Source: Saccopteryx bilineata (Eukaryota > Chordata > Mammalia > Chiroptera > Emballonuridae). From it: DNA of 64,000 nucleotides. Under the pieces are notes generated by a model. That model was not told the DNA's origin. It did not search any database and saw only the letters and a program-made list of their open reading frames with translations. The stretch covers positions 187,335,140-187,399,139 of the forward strand of contig NC_089493.1 of the NCBI RefSeq assembly GCF_036850765.1, in the 5' to 3' direction. Made by a program: the position numbers and the translations under genes. This document shows, one piece after another, positions 22,430 through 33,952 of this stretch (positions within the stretch are counted from its first letter, which is position 1; every line of letters starts with the position of its first letter).

Positions 22430-23165
22430 ATCATTTTTTTTGTTGTTTTTTTCTGATTTACTTATTTCACTCCGTATAATGTTAACAAGATCCCACCATT
22501 TTGTTGTAAATGATCCGATGTCATCATTTCTTATGGCTGAGTAGTATACCATAGTGTATGTGTGCCACATCTTCTTTATCCAGTCTTCTATATACATTTT
22601 TTTATAGTGATTAAAGCTTTTAAGTAAACTCTTGGCCAATACAACAAGAATCCATAAAAGAGTAGTGTCCTTATCATGTTCACCAAGTCCAAGTTGGCAC
22701 CAACACCATTCCAAATCCCTGCAAATGCAACCCAACCCCAGTTCAGTCCGTTAGGAGCTGTCACAAGGAGCAGGAGTCCAGGACAAGTTCACATCCAGGA
22801 AAAGTCCACATGGCACTGGAATTGTTGTCACAATTTTCTACTTTGCAGCTCACATCCAAGTCCCAATGACCGCTGCTTCTAGCTGGTAATGATTCAGGTA
22901 GACTGGAAAAGCCATCTGCAGCATGTGTGGAGATGGAGCTTCTGTTCTCCTCTGCCTGGAGAGATGAGACCAGGGTGCTTTTCCCTGGAGCTCTGCGACT
23001 GTGGCGTGGTAAAGAGAACCTTGGGATACACTAAGCTGGGTGGCAAAGGTAAATTCACAATAGAAGTTGGCAAAAGGGGGAGAGGGAGCTCTAAATTAGG
23101 AGTAGGTCCCAGCCTGAAATGTGAGTGGGGCATTGAGGTAGGAGGAATATTATCTTCTATGATGT
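22430..23165 (-). mobile_element. Retroposon with L1 3' end joined to unrelated 5' sequence
   Basis: The left part (22430-22620) is the antisense L1 ORF2 end: minus-strand residues DWIKKMWHTYTMVYYSAIRN, IGSF and SEISKSEK. Upstream on that strand (22620-23165) the sequence no longer matches L1 text that I know, yet Tigger sequence resumes only at about 23170 ('cacaaatacttaccca'). Either one chimeric insertion or two events produced this. No target duplication was identified. Confidence 0.55.
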
Positions 23166-23391
23166 ATTGTTATTGTAATCTCCACAAATACTTACCCAGT
23201 ACAGTTGCCTACAGTATTCAGTATGGTAATCTGCCATAAAGGTTTGTAGTCTACACCACACAGCCTAGGTGTGTAGCAGGGTATCACACCTAGGCTTGTG
23301 TAAGTACATTACATCATATTCACAAAACATTGAAATAGCCTAATGGCTCATTTCTCAGAATGTATCCTGGTCATTAAGCGACCCATGAGTC

Positions 23392-23944
23392 TATTTCATA
23401 GATTAAAGCAGAATGCATCCTTCGATATATAAAACATCGCTTCTAGTGCAATGGTATCTATTTCTCTTATCAAGGCACATTTTATGTAATAAATGTGAAA
23501 TACCAACATATGTAAATTAAGTCTGGGTTAAATAGGTTTACTTCAATTTGCCTGAAATAATCGTTCTTTCTTCTCATTTATATGCACAGACACAAACATT
23601 AAAAAATAAAAAGAAGCAAAACTATGTGGAACACTCCAATATCTGCGATTCAGTGACAAATTCCTTAACGTCTTATCTTATTCATTAGGATAATGAAGCA
23701 AAGCAAATAAGCACTGGCTTTTGCTCTAGCATGTGAGTTTCTGCCAGAGAAAAGTAGCAAATGCATATTTCATTTACTGAACTACCCTTGTCTCCTTATA
23801 TGCCCTAGGGGTATGACAGCCAAGGGGAGAAATAAAATCTGAATATCTTGATTTGCTTATTGTTAGTCTGTGATAATTAACATTTAGTTGTCTTTCTTGT
23901 CATCTTTCAAAATATTATTCATCCTGACATATATGTTTGTGTGT
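23392..23944. other. Unassigned AT-rich sequence
   Basis: Nothing recognised. Confidence 0.4.
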
Positions 23945-24070
23945 GTGTTCAGTTAAAACAAATGTATTGAGCGTCTACTGTATGAAAGTTCTGTACTGAG
24001 CGCTAGAGGTCATAAACAGGTAAATAAACCGTAAGTCTTAGTCTCCGGAAGCTTATAAATGAAGTTATAA
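23945..24070 (+). mobile_element. L2-like 3' fragment
   Basis: 'acaaatgtattgagcgtcta', 'ctgtactgagcgctagaggt', 'gtctccggaagctt' follow the L2 consensus order (tattgagcacctact...ctaggtgctgggg...ggagctta). Confidence 0.6.
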
Positions 24071-24439
24071 CTATAAAAATACCTCTCGTCAGGTCAGGCC
24101 AGGTTTGCCACTAAAGATAAGTTCAGGTTAGGTTGAGTTTTACCTAAATGTAAATTACAAGGAAACTTTTTAGTTTTTAGCCCAACCTGAACTGACATGT
24201 GGAGATAGAACTGACCTGATTAGAGACAAGGCTGTTTATAGTTTAAATTTATCCTATTTATACATTTATTGAAGAAATATAAAGATGTTTGGTTATGGAA
24301 TGCTACTCTTAACTCCATCAGGCTGATATAAAATATACAAAATATACACCTGTGGACCCTAATAAGGAATGTATCTACTAAGAGGGGCTGCTGATGACTG
24401 GGCTCAAATTACATCAAAAAGAAAACCAAAAAAACCCCC
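24071..24439. other. Unassigned sequence
   Basis: Contains short repeated 'caggt(c/t)agg' words near 24090-24140. No family assigned. Confidence 0.35.
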
Positions 24440-25062
24440 AAAACAGAGCCTAGCAGCCATTCCACACAGGGGCCTCTCGTGCAAACTGCGGTAGGAGGAA
24501 AAGCTGGCATTGAGCTGCCTGCCTTTACTGTGTTTCTGCCGTGGGAGCCCGGCCTAATGAAGGAGTTCCTGCAATCTTCTTTCAACCAATAGGACTGAGG
24601 TTTTCTCTAGCCAGTTGAAGCTGTGCAGCTCTGATCATTCAGAAAGGCTCTATTCTGACCAATCAGGATAGTGCCTTTGGACCAATCAAACTGCGAGGAT
24701 TTGGAGTCCTCCTTTGTATGAGGAGATAGACCAATCAAGGATGAGTGGTGGGAACTTCTATCTTTATAAGCCAGCTCCTCTCTGGCTCTGGGAGTGTACT
24801 TTCCCTTTTCACCAAAGAGGGAAAACCGAAGAGGAGCCGGGCAGCCCAGGCCAGAGCAGACTGGCCCAGAATGAAGGAGACCAGCTAAGCGCAGAGCAGA
24901 GCAGAGCTGTGGAGCCGGACGGGGCTGGCCCAGGACTGCTGCACAGCCGTGTTCTTCTCACAGCCATGAGCTGTTTGCACTAACATTTTCCTTCTTCACT
25001 GTATCCCATATTGGGGATTCCTGTTGGCATTGCATTGGCACCAGTGACCACTAGTTGACACA
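24440..25062 (+). promoter_or_regulatory. LTR-like promoter region with four CCAAT boxes
   Basis: CCAAT motifs occur at 24586, 24659, 24682 and 24731. A TATA-like TTTATAAG lies at 24763-24770, and a GC-richer downstream segment follows (24790-24970). This is a classic retroviral U3-R arrangement and the region differs in composition from its flanks. Exact ends and target duplication were not found. It could instead be a non-viral promoter. The downstream open frame (24714-24983, 89 codons) has no domain. Confidence 0.5.
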
Positions 25063-25874
25063 CCTAATTACTTTTTTAAAATTAAAAAACAATTCTACAT
25101 TCTGGAAACACCCAAGGATTGGGATCAAGGACTGATGGACAGCAGGTGTAGACTGCCGTGTTGGTGGTGGGAGTGTCAGTCCACCACTCTCCTTCCTCCT
25201 CTGCGCCTCTGAGGGCCTAGAAAATTCAGCCTTTTATCAATTTGCACAAAAGGTTCTCTTCTGACAGAGGACTACCTGGAAAGGCCAGCCCCAGCCCAGA
25301 GCAGATACCGCTTTCTAATGCGTTTCGTGACGATTATCGTGGCTTTGTATGAGATTGAGTGTGAAGTGGGTGCGATCACAGATCTGATAGGGGCAGGCAT
25401 GTGCACAGAAGACTTTTTAAAAAAGGTGTGAAGAGTGCTCCTGTAATAAAATAAGTGTCCATCAAACGGCAACAGCCAAAAGGCAAGTGGAGGAAAAAAG
25501 TGAAGGTAAGAGTTATCATGGCTGAAAGTTTTGGTCAGAGAGCACAGAAACTTCCTGTCTAAGTAACTGCAATTGGTGTGAAACCCTTGTTAAGGGGGGA
25601 AAAATGGGAAAAGGGCTGAAATAGCAAATTGGGGTCAGATTGAGAAAGGACTCACATACTAAAAATGCTGTGTTACTGAAGGTCACGAGCAGTAGAATGA
25701 TGTGACTGTCGCTTTTCCTCCCAGCCCTTGAGTATAGAACTGTGGACGAAAGCAAGCATAGCCTGCTGGTAAGCACTGTTTCATCTAAGCAGGAAACTAG
25801 TGACTCCCTTAGTAATTAAGCGTGAACGCGATGCATTGGGACTTGATAATGGAACCACTAATAGATGTCCAATA
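25063..25874. other. Unassigned sequence
   Basis: No gene recognised. It could be internal or downstream sequence of the LTR-like unit, but no retroviral motif is seen. Confidence 0.35.
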
Positions 25875-26120
25875 TTTTTTTTGACTCTTTTATTAATCTC
25901 TCCATATTTTCCCCACTGCCCAGCCCCTGGCAACTAGTTTCCTTCTCTCTTTCTCTGAGTGTGACCTTTTTTTAAAAAATTTATTTCACATATAAATGAT
26001 ACCATGCACTATTCATCTTTCTCTGTTTGACTTACCTCACTTAGCATAATGCCTTCCAAGTTCATTTATGTTGTCACGAATGCCAGGATTTACTTCTTTT
26101 ATTAAGGCCGAATGATATAT
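25875..26120 (-). mobile_element. Old L1 3' end, antisense
   Basis: Antisense L1 ORF2-end/3' UTR text: 'cagcccctggcaactagttt', 'cttacctcacttagcataat', 'ccttccaagttcatttatgt'. A TG/CA-rich simple stretch follows at 26125-26175. Confidence 0.75.
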
Positions 26121-26175
26121 AATCACACACACATATATGCACAGATATACATGTATGTGTGTGTGTGTACACATG

Positions 26176-26794
26176 TATCAGAAGTACCTCTAGAAAGGTG
26201 GCTGAGACAGTCTTGGTAAATAAGGCTAGGAAGGCATCAGATAGAAAAAGTGCTATTTTCCTTGTGCCGTTTTATGTCTCATTATGACAGACACCCTATT
26301 TTCCCATAATAGTTATAGGAAGACTGTTCAAAATAGTGGATTGGTCTTTGGTTTTTATATTTTCCATAAAAATTAAGCCATTCAGTTAATTCATATTCCC
26401 TTAAATTCGAAACGTTAGGAAAACTAAATAAGAAATGAATGGTATGCATTGGCTACATAAATGCTATGGATTAGGTCTATGAATACATTTCCATTTTTAA
26501 AGTAAGTATAATTCCAATAAAAACATCTACTTTTATTCCTCATTTAAGCCTCTTAGTTGAGACCAACAGATATTCACTCAGGCTGATGACTTTGATTATG
26601 GAAATAAGTTTATCTCAAATAATTCCTAGGAAAAGTGTAGAATTGAAGTAAGTTCAAGACAAATTTTAGAAGCATAGAATTGTTTCAATGAGAAAACTCT
26701 TTGCCATTGCCATACAGTAGTTGTAAAGGTAGCTTGCATTGTTGCCATTTTGGATCATGAAATTTCTCTTAACTGTAGTCGATATTATAAGAAT
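26176..26794. other. Unassigned AT-rich sequence
   Basis: Nothing recognised. Confidence 0.4.
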
Positions 26795-26805
26795 TAATGT
26801 CACTG

Positions 26806-27111
26806 CCTGACTAGGCAGTGGATAGAACGTCGAAACGGGATGCGGAGGACCGAGGTTTGAAACCCCGAGATCACCAGCTTGAGCGCAGGCTCATCTGGTT
26901 TGAGCAAAGCTCACCAGCTTGAGCCCAAGGTTGCTTGAGCAGGGGGTCACTCGGTCTGCTGTAGCCCCCCAGTCAAGACACATATGAGAAAGCAATCAAT
27001 GAACAAGTAAAGTGCTGCAACGAAAAATTGATGTTTCTCATCTCTCTGCCTTCCTGTCTGTCTGTCCTTATCTGTCCCTCTCTGTCTCTGTCACACACAC
27101 ATACACAAAAA
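26806..27111 (+). mobile_element. ~300-bp tRNA-derived SINE
   Basis: Sense copy with tRNA-like head (CCTGACTAGGCAGTGGATAG...), 'caccagcttgag' modules, the 'atatgagaaagcaatcaatg' block and a CT/CA tail. The 11-bp target duplication TAATGTCACTG is perfect (26795-26805 and 27112-27122). Confidence 0.93.
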
Positions 27112-27122
27112 TAATGTCACTG

Positions 27123-27859
27123 AGGCTTTTCCTTAACACTGACACTACCTCTAATAATCATCTCCATGTTCTTCATCCTCTGGATTCATTGTGCAGAGAC
27201 TAGAATATATTTACATATTCACATTTTATTTTATTACATCTAAATATCTAGGCAGAAAATTGTACTTCCCTGTTTACTCAACATATGCTTATTTAACACT
27301 TAGTATGCAACCGACCAGCACTAAGTTGGCAACCAAACTATGCATTTGATTTATCGTACCTATTCTCATTTAAATATACATCAAAAGTGATCTGTACAAG
27401 GTACAGTGGTTAGCCAAGTACATGATAATCTTCCTATGGATAATCAACATAAGCTTGAAGAAGAGGAAATTCTTCCTAAGAAGGAGATTCTTAGCAGTAA
27501 GAAATTGTCAGCCCGACTAAGAAAGAGGAGTCATCAAAGGCAAAGGCAGAGAGAGAAGTTAATATTCAGGAGCCAAGAAATTTTTATTTGATTTATGTCT
27601 CTATGTTAATATTTATTATATTTATGTGAGAAGTATTTATTTTAGTATATTTCTTCTCTAAGAGTTTGTGAAAGATTATGAAAATATGTTTGTGAATATT
27701 AATATCCTATTGTTCATTTAAAAAGCAAAAAGAAAAAAATCCCTTTGATAATCCAAAAGTGATCAGTGATATATTTTTAAAAACAATGAAAGTGGATTTT
27801 GCTACAACATGTTTCTCTACTGTAAATTATGGTCATAAATGATTGGGAAAGAGAGGAAT
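27123..27859. other. Unassigned AT-rich sequence
   Basis: A small open frame at 27406-27591 is rich in Glu, Lys and Arg and has no domain. No evidence of a gene. Confidence 0.35.
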
Positions 27860-28360
27860 GGTGTCAGGTTTATGGAGGTGGAATTGGCAAGTGAAACTGT
27901 AGTATATCTAAAGCATACAGCGTGATGATTTGATATATGTATACATTGTAAAGGGTTTCCCAGCCTCGACTGGACACGTTTATCACTTGGCATATTTACT
28001 TTTGTGTGTGAGAGAGAGAGCACTTCAGTTCTACTCTCTTAACCAATTTCAGTGACACAATGGAGCAGTATCAATAATGGTCACCATGTTTTACATGAGA
28101 TTCTCAGACGTTATTCACTCCTACAGTTAAAAGTTTGTACCCTTTTACCAATCTCTCCCAATTTGCCCTTCTCCCAGGCCCTGCCGACCTCCATCATACT
28201 CTTTTGCTATGAGTTCTTCTTCTTCTTCAATTATATAACGTTATAGCTACCATGCATATTATATATATTATTTGTCTTTCCCTGTCTGGTTTATTTTTCT
28301 TAAGGATTGCCATCATCTTATGTGGAAGTCACAGTGGTCCATAAATAATTTTTTCTGGAA
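27860..28360 (-). mobile_element. Old L1 3' end, antisense
   Basis: 'tttgatatatgtatacattg', 'ggacacgtttatcacttggc', 'aatggtcaccatgttttaca' and 'atcatcttatgtg' follow old L1 3' UTR text on the minus strand. Confidence 0.55.
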
Positions 28361-29194
28361 AATTACTGATATCTATTATCAAGTAAAAGCAAATGACTGC
28401 GAAGTAGCCTTCCGAAACTGAGTGGAGCAAGGAGCAGGGAACCGAATGCAGTCCACATGCCTGCAGCTGCACTTGGTTCAGTTTGGCCAACGGCTCTTTC
28501 TTAGAAGTGTTATTGTACATCCCTTATCTTTCTACATTTTCTTGACACCGCTGTGATTAGCAGCTTCAACCCTTCATGCTGTCTCCCTGTCATCAAATTG
28601 CCTCCATCTTTTTATTTTTATGTAAATTTATTTAGGATAGTATTCATTTACATTTTAGGAATTTACTATATCCTGTTTCTATTACAGTATTTTACATTTA
28701 TTGCTATGTTTTTTTAGTTGTTTGATTATGATTTGAAAAGTCTCTCCAACCTTATCATAAGCTTGATAACTTTGATGTATAATTTCTAAGGCCTTTTCTG
28801 GAATTCTAATAGTTCCTATTTTGTTTAGAACTATCCTTAGGAAGGAAGAATGAATTTATTCATGAAATATTTTCAGCAGCATTATATGAAAGAAGAAAGC
28901 TTTTCTTCCTATTTAATCAACAATCTATGAAAACATTATTGCCCCAAATTTAAACATTATATGACTTGGTTTAAAGTATCATACTTACCTTTCTTGCGTA
29001 AGATTATAGACCCAGTGATCTTAGGTGAATTTACTTATGCTTAGGGTGATTTCTGCTTTAGTGGTCCATGGAATAATTTTTCTATTTTCACCAGTCCCTA
29101 AGTGTAAAAAAGTTGAAAATTACTAGTCTAGATTGTCTAATTTATTGGCACAAAGTTGTTTACATATTTTTAAAATAATTTTCATATCTATGAA
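28361..29194. other. Unassigned, possibly old L1 internal sequence
   Basis: T-rich, low-complexity text. Parts may belong to the L1 fragment that follows, but no diagnostic block was found. Confidence 0.3.
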
Positions 29195-30190
29195 GTCTTT
29201 TTGAAAATTACTTTGATACTATTATTTTGTATTTTGTCACTTTTCTTCTTTTGTAGTCTTGGCAGAAAACCTTTATTTTATATGATATTCAAAGAACCAA
29301 TGTTTAGTTTTAATTATTGTATCTTTTTTGTCTGTTTTCAACTTCATTATTTTTTGTCTTACATTTATTTCCTTCTTTTCACTTATTCAGATTTAACATT
29401 TTCTACTTGTATTTCTAAGGAGCAAACTTAGTTTATAAATTAAAAACACTTTTATACTCTACAAATTTAAAGCTATAAATATTCTCCTAAGCAATGCTGT
29501 AGCTGCATCCCACAAATATTGCTATTTTTTAAAATTTTTCTTCACTTCAAAATATTTTCTTATGATATTTTTTACCCACAATTGTTTAGAAGTATGTTGA
29601 TTAATTTTCATATTTTGGGATAGTATTCTAGGTGTCTTCCTGTTATTGATTTCTAAATTTGTTGTGGTAATAGATTTTAACTTTTTAAATTTATGGATAC
29701 TTGATTCGTGGCATTACACATCTTTATGAATTCTTCATGTTTACATGATAAAAATATGCTTTCTGCAGTTTATTGGGTACAATGTTTTATAAATGAGAGC
29801 TCAAACTTATTTATAAAGTTATCTGTTTTCTATATTTCTACTGATTTTTATGAATTAGCTTTATCATTTATTGAAGTTGAGAGAGATTTGAAATCTCCAA
29901 CTAGGTTGTGGATTCTGTCTGCTTTTTTTCTTCATGTATTTTGAAAACCTACTGTTAGTGGTTAGTACATACACATTTATAATTCTTATATGTTCTTCTA
30001 ATGAAATGGTCTTGTTATTACTATGAAATGACTTTCATTATCTCTTCTAATACTCCTGGTTTCGAATACCTGATCCAACATAGCCACACCAGCTTTCTCA
30101 TGTTTACTGTGAAGACTATTTTTTATTCTCTTTTTTTTTTAACATACAAATATTGTGTCCCCATTCTCAAAGTGTCTGACCTTTCTGTGT
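29195..30190 (-). mobile_element. L1 ORF2 fragment, antisense
   Basis: Blocks of antisense L1 ORF2 in the right order: 'gctgtagctgcatcccacaa', 'ttgatttctaaatttgttgt', 'gaaatctccaactaggttgt', and 'cacaccagctttct'. Frames are broken throughout. Confidence 0.7.
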
Positions 30191-30838
30191 TTTTCATGTT
30201 AAATCCAATGTGCTTATCCACCCCTCCTAGTTACATGGGTTTCAGTCGCAGGCTCCCCTGTGGTGAGCGGCTGCTGAAATATCTGCTTAGGTTTCATGGG
30301 CTTCTAGCTTTTTGCTTTCCATTGGACTTTCAGGAATTCTCTCCTCTTTCTATGAAGCCAGGAATCCATCGAGTTATTTGATAGGAATTAAACTCCGATG
30401 GGGAACTCTCTCTTTCAAGGGCTTTTTCTTCTGCCTCCTCTCCTTTAATGTCTAGCCTTCCTGGTGGCCGCCAAACTTCTTCCTCTGACACTCAAGCCAT
30501 GAAGGACTTCAGTGTGAGTTGTAGTGACCTTCACCTCATGCCGTGAGGTTGCCCTCAAGGTGTGTAAATCCATAAAGGCTCATCTCACACGATTCCCTTT
30601 GTTCAAGTTTCATTACAATGTTGGAAAACTTGCTATCTCTAGCAGGCCAGTATTCAGCTCTATGAAACCTTCAGAGCATGCGCAGGTCAGGCTGCCTTGT
30701 CTTCCAGACGGAAGGAGCTGCATCCAGAAATAAACAGACGATTTCTTGCAAATACGCAATGTTCCTAACACCAGGTTCCTGCTATCTCATAACTGGATTA
30801 TAATCATTTAGAAAAATCTCTGGACATCAGTGGTTGTT
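30191..30838. other. Unassigned sequence
   Basis: No repeat or gene recognised; GC content is somewhat higher than in the flanks. Confidence 0.4.
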
Positions 30839-30853
30839 AAGAATTAGTTTCTA

Positions 30854-31249
30854 GCCCTGGCCGGTTGGCTCAGTGGTGGAGCGTCGGCCTGGCGTGCAGG
30901 AGTCCCGGGTTCGATTCCCGGCCAGGGCACACAGGAGAATCGCCCATCTGCTTCTCCACCCCTCCCCCTCTCCTTTCTCTCTGTCTCTCTTCCCTTCCTG
31001 CAGCCGAGGCTCCATTGGAGCAAAGATGGCCTGGGCGCTGGGGATGGCTCCTTGGCCTCTGCCCCAGGCGCTAGAGTGGCTCTGGTCGCAACAGAGCGAC
31101 GCCCCAGATGGGCAGAGCGTCGCCCCCTGGTGGGCAGAGCCTCGCCCCTGGTGGGTGTGCCGGGTGGATCCCGGTCGGGCGCATGCGGGAGTCTGTCTGA
31201 CTGTCTCTCCCGGTTTCCGGCTTCAGAAAAATACAGGAAAAAAAAAAAA
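30854..31249 (+). mobile_element. ~400-bp tRNA-headed SINE
   Basis: Full-length sense copy with head boxes A and B, CT-rich linker, 'ggagcaaagatggcctgggc' body and poly(A). The 15-bp target duplication AAGAATTAGTTTCTA is perfect (30839-30853 and 31250-31264), which suggests a young insertion. Confidence 0.96.
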
Positions 31250-31264
31250 AAGAATTAGTTTCTA

Positions 31265-32189
31265 TTCATCTTTTAAGGAAACATTTAAACTCAGATAAAG
31301 TCGTGTATAAGTGCTTCTTGTTAAAACTTACTTGGTATTTAAAATGCCAAATCCCAGCTTTCATGCCGATTTTGTCTTTTATATTTTTACGTTTGATTAT
31401 TGAACGGATTTTTCCCCCTTCTGTGTAAGTCAGTTTTTTTTATGTTATTCATGATTGTGGCCCCACCAATTCGAAAACAGTTTAAATGCAGTTGCTCTTT
31501 TTGAAAAAAAAAAATGTTTTCCATGTGTGTATGTTATTAGGGTTATCAGATGAGGCTTATTTTTGCTATAATGAAAAAAATGGCTTCCTGTTTTGAATTG
31601 AATAGTACATTTTGCCCTGCAATTTGAGGGTATTTTAATCAATAGTGTTTGTTAAATATAAAAACTGACTATGAAATGCTCACATATAGGTTATATTTGT
31701 GTTTTCCCAACATTCAGAAACTGGGCGCCCCTGTGATTCAAGTACCCTGTGACTGTTCCAATTCTCTCACTGTCAGGAAACTAAGAAATACACTTGGATT
31801 TAGTGGGAACTGACATAATGTGACTGACTTGCACTCACCATGTGCAGACAGGCATACCTGTCCTCACTTGCCTTGAGGCACATCTGTGCTTTTAGTAGAG
31901 TCATAAAAATAGATTTCTCTCGTCCGTATTTGGAATTATTTCTTGTAACCCACAGTAGCATGGTCTGTGCTTTGATATATTTGTGCAGTGTTTCTAATTT
32001 TCTCAAAGCCAATTTCCTAAGCAGCTACTAGGGAGCAGACATCACATTAGCTTTTGAAGATAAAAAGATGCTAAGATATATTCCACTTTCTCTCTGAACT
32101 TATAAGAAGCGGGAGAAATAGATTTCAGACACAACATACACTAATAATTCTCTTTAATGAAAATGCTGTGTAGAACTGCGAAAAAGAAT
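31265..32189. other. Unassigned AT-rich sequence
   Basis: Nothing recognised. Confidence 0.4.
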
Positions 32190-32600
32190 GTTATAGGAGT
32201 TCAGAGGGCCCCTCTTAGAAGAAAACGGTCCTGGGAAGGCGTTCTAGAGATGTGAACACATGAGTGTATCTTGAAGGTGAGTTTTGTCAGGTAGTGAAAT
32301 AGTTTGGACTCATTATAGGCAATAGTATGAGAAGCCATGGACACATAGCACTTTTGAGGGGCACTGGAATGCTTGGGGAAAAGATGGGAAGAAAAGGTTA
32401 AAGCCACACCATCAAAGTATTTGAATACCATGCTAAAGAGTTTAGAATTCATTCTGCAATCATGAGGAGCAGCTAAAGGTTTCTGAATTAATGGGAAATC
32501 AAATCAAGGGCTACAGTTTTGGAGGTAACTCTGACAGGACTCTGAAATATCTTCTGAAGGGTGAGAAACTGAACTTGGGACAGCTAATTGGTTGGCTACA
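32190..32600 (+). mobile_element. Ancient interspersed repeat, class uncertain
   Basis: The run 'gggaaggcgttctagagatg', 'gcactggaatgcttggggaa', 'gagtttagaattcattctgc' follows a very common ancient mammalian repeat pattern (L2/CR1-related text). Divergence prevents naming. Confidence 0.35.
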
Positions 32601-32989
32601 GAGAAAAGGTGTGACATTTTCACAGTTTATTCTGTGGCATATAAGTCCTGCTAGATTAAAAAGGGATTTCAAATACAGTTGGCAATCCCTGCCTATTTTT
32701 TTTTTTCTCTCCTCAAAGTTTATGATACATTCTTGGAAACTAAACTATCTCAGGAGACTTACAGTCAATTCATTGTTCCTATAGTGTTATTTATTTTTTC
32801 CTAAGTTTATTTCACCACAGCTCTTGGTGAGGACTTTCAGAAACGTTAAGGCTATCAGGAAGACACTGTTCCATCCAACACAGTGATGGAACGAGCATTC
32901 ACTAATATGCTCTGCAGCAAACGTGTATCAGAGTTGGTCAACATGCGATCCACGAATCCTAGTCATCTATAAAACACGTTACCACACAC
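32601..32989. other. Unassigned sequence
   Basis: Nothing recognised. Confidence 0.4.
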
Positions 32990-33120
32990 CAACATGTAGT
33001 TGAGGAGATCACTGAGGCTTCAAGAGAAGAAGTAAAAGGCCACGGTTGCACAACTAACAAGCAGTAGGACCAAAATGTGAACTCAATTTTGACTCCAGTT
33101 CTCTTCATAGATATATGATT
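32990..33120 (-). mobile_element. MIR-like fragment
   Basis: Antisense MIR core pattern: 'gatcactgaggcttcaagag', 'ggttgcacaactaacaagca', 'gtgaactcaattttgactcc'. Confidence 0.6.
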
Positions 33121-33549
33121 CTCTCCCTTTCTTCTTTGACCCATGGTGTGCTCTTCTTGGTTGGGGGAAGGAGACGGGGAGGTGATAGTAGGGGAAAAAA
33201 CACAAAGTTCTTGTAAAAAAAATATCTGAATCCTTTCTATTTACTGTGAAAACACCATTGGAGAGTAAAAGGTTCCTAAATATTTTTTTTTCCAATTGTT
33301 GTGCTATGTTTTTCCTATCATGCAAAGAACACTTCAGGACATGTCTTCAACTGGATAAGCAAATTGATCTCCTTCTTTCCTATCTACTACCTTATTGAAT
33401 TGGCATATTGATATTCTCTTAATAGATTTCTTTTCATTTGCTTTCAGTGTTGGGAATTTACCTAATTTGAATCTTATTCTTTTACCCCATGCTGATACTT
33501 TTAGGCAAATTTCAGCAGCTGTCGGTTCAGTGAAAAAAAAATTATGGGG
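33121..33549. other. Unassigned sequence
   Basis: Nothing recognised. Confidence 0.4.
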
Positions 33550-33952
33550 CCCTGGCCGGTTGTCTCAGTGGTAGAGTGCTGGCCTGGCATGCAGAAGTCC
33601 CGGGTTCGATTCCCGGCCAGGGCACACAGGAAAGAAGCGCCCATCTGCTTCTACACCCCTCCCCCTCTCCTTCCTCTCTGTCTCTCTCTTCCCCTCCCTC
33701 AGCAAGGCTCCATTGGAGCAAAGATGGCCTGGGCGCTGGGGATGGCTCCTTGGCCTCTGCCCCAGGCGCTAGAGTGGCTCTGGTCCCAACCGAGTGACGC
33801 CCCGGAAGGGCAGAGCATCCCCCCCTGGTGGGCAGAATGTTGCCCCCTGGTGGGCGTGCCGGTGGATCCTGGTCAGGTGCATGCGGGAGTCTGTCTGACT
33901 GTCTCTCCCCGTTTCCAGCTTCAGAAAAATACAAAAATATATATATATATAT
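33550..33952 (+). mobile_element. ~400-bp tRNA-headed SINE
   Basis: Full-length sense copy with intact head and the body 'ggagcaaagatggcctgggc'. The tail is A-rich and runs into a short (TA)n. No clean target duplication was found. Confidence 0.93.

Larger units (their letters stand above)
20941..23391 (+). mobile_element. Decayed Tigger (pogo-like) DNA transposon, interrupted
   Basis: The sense strand carries the 3' half of a Tigger-type element. It has transposase C-terminal coding text, then the long A/T-rich 3' non-coding part ('gtaagctaaggttaatttat', 'gcctacagtattcag', 'gtgtaagtacattacatcat'), and the terminal sequence 'cattaagcgacccatgagt' ending about 23391. That end is a mutated form of the TTAAGCGACGCATGACTG terminus. 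Insertions at 21617-21995 (SINE) and about 22430-23165 (retroposon) split it. The 5' half is absent or unrecognisable. Confidence 0.8.
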
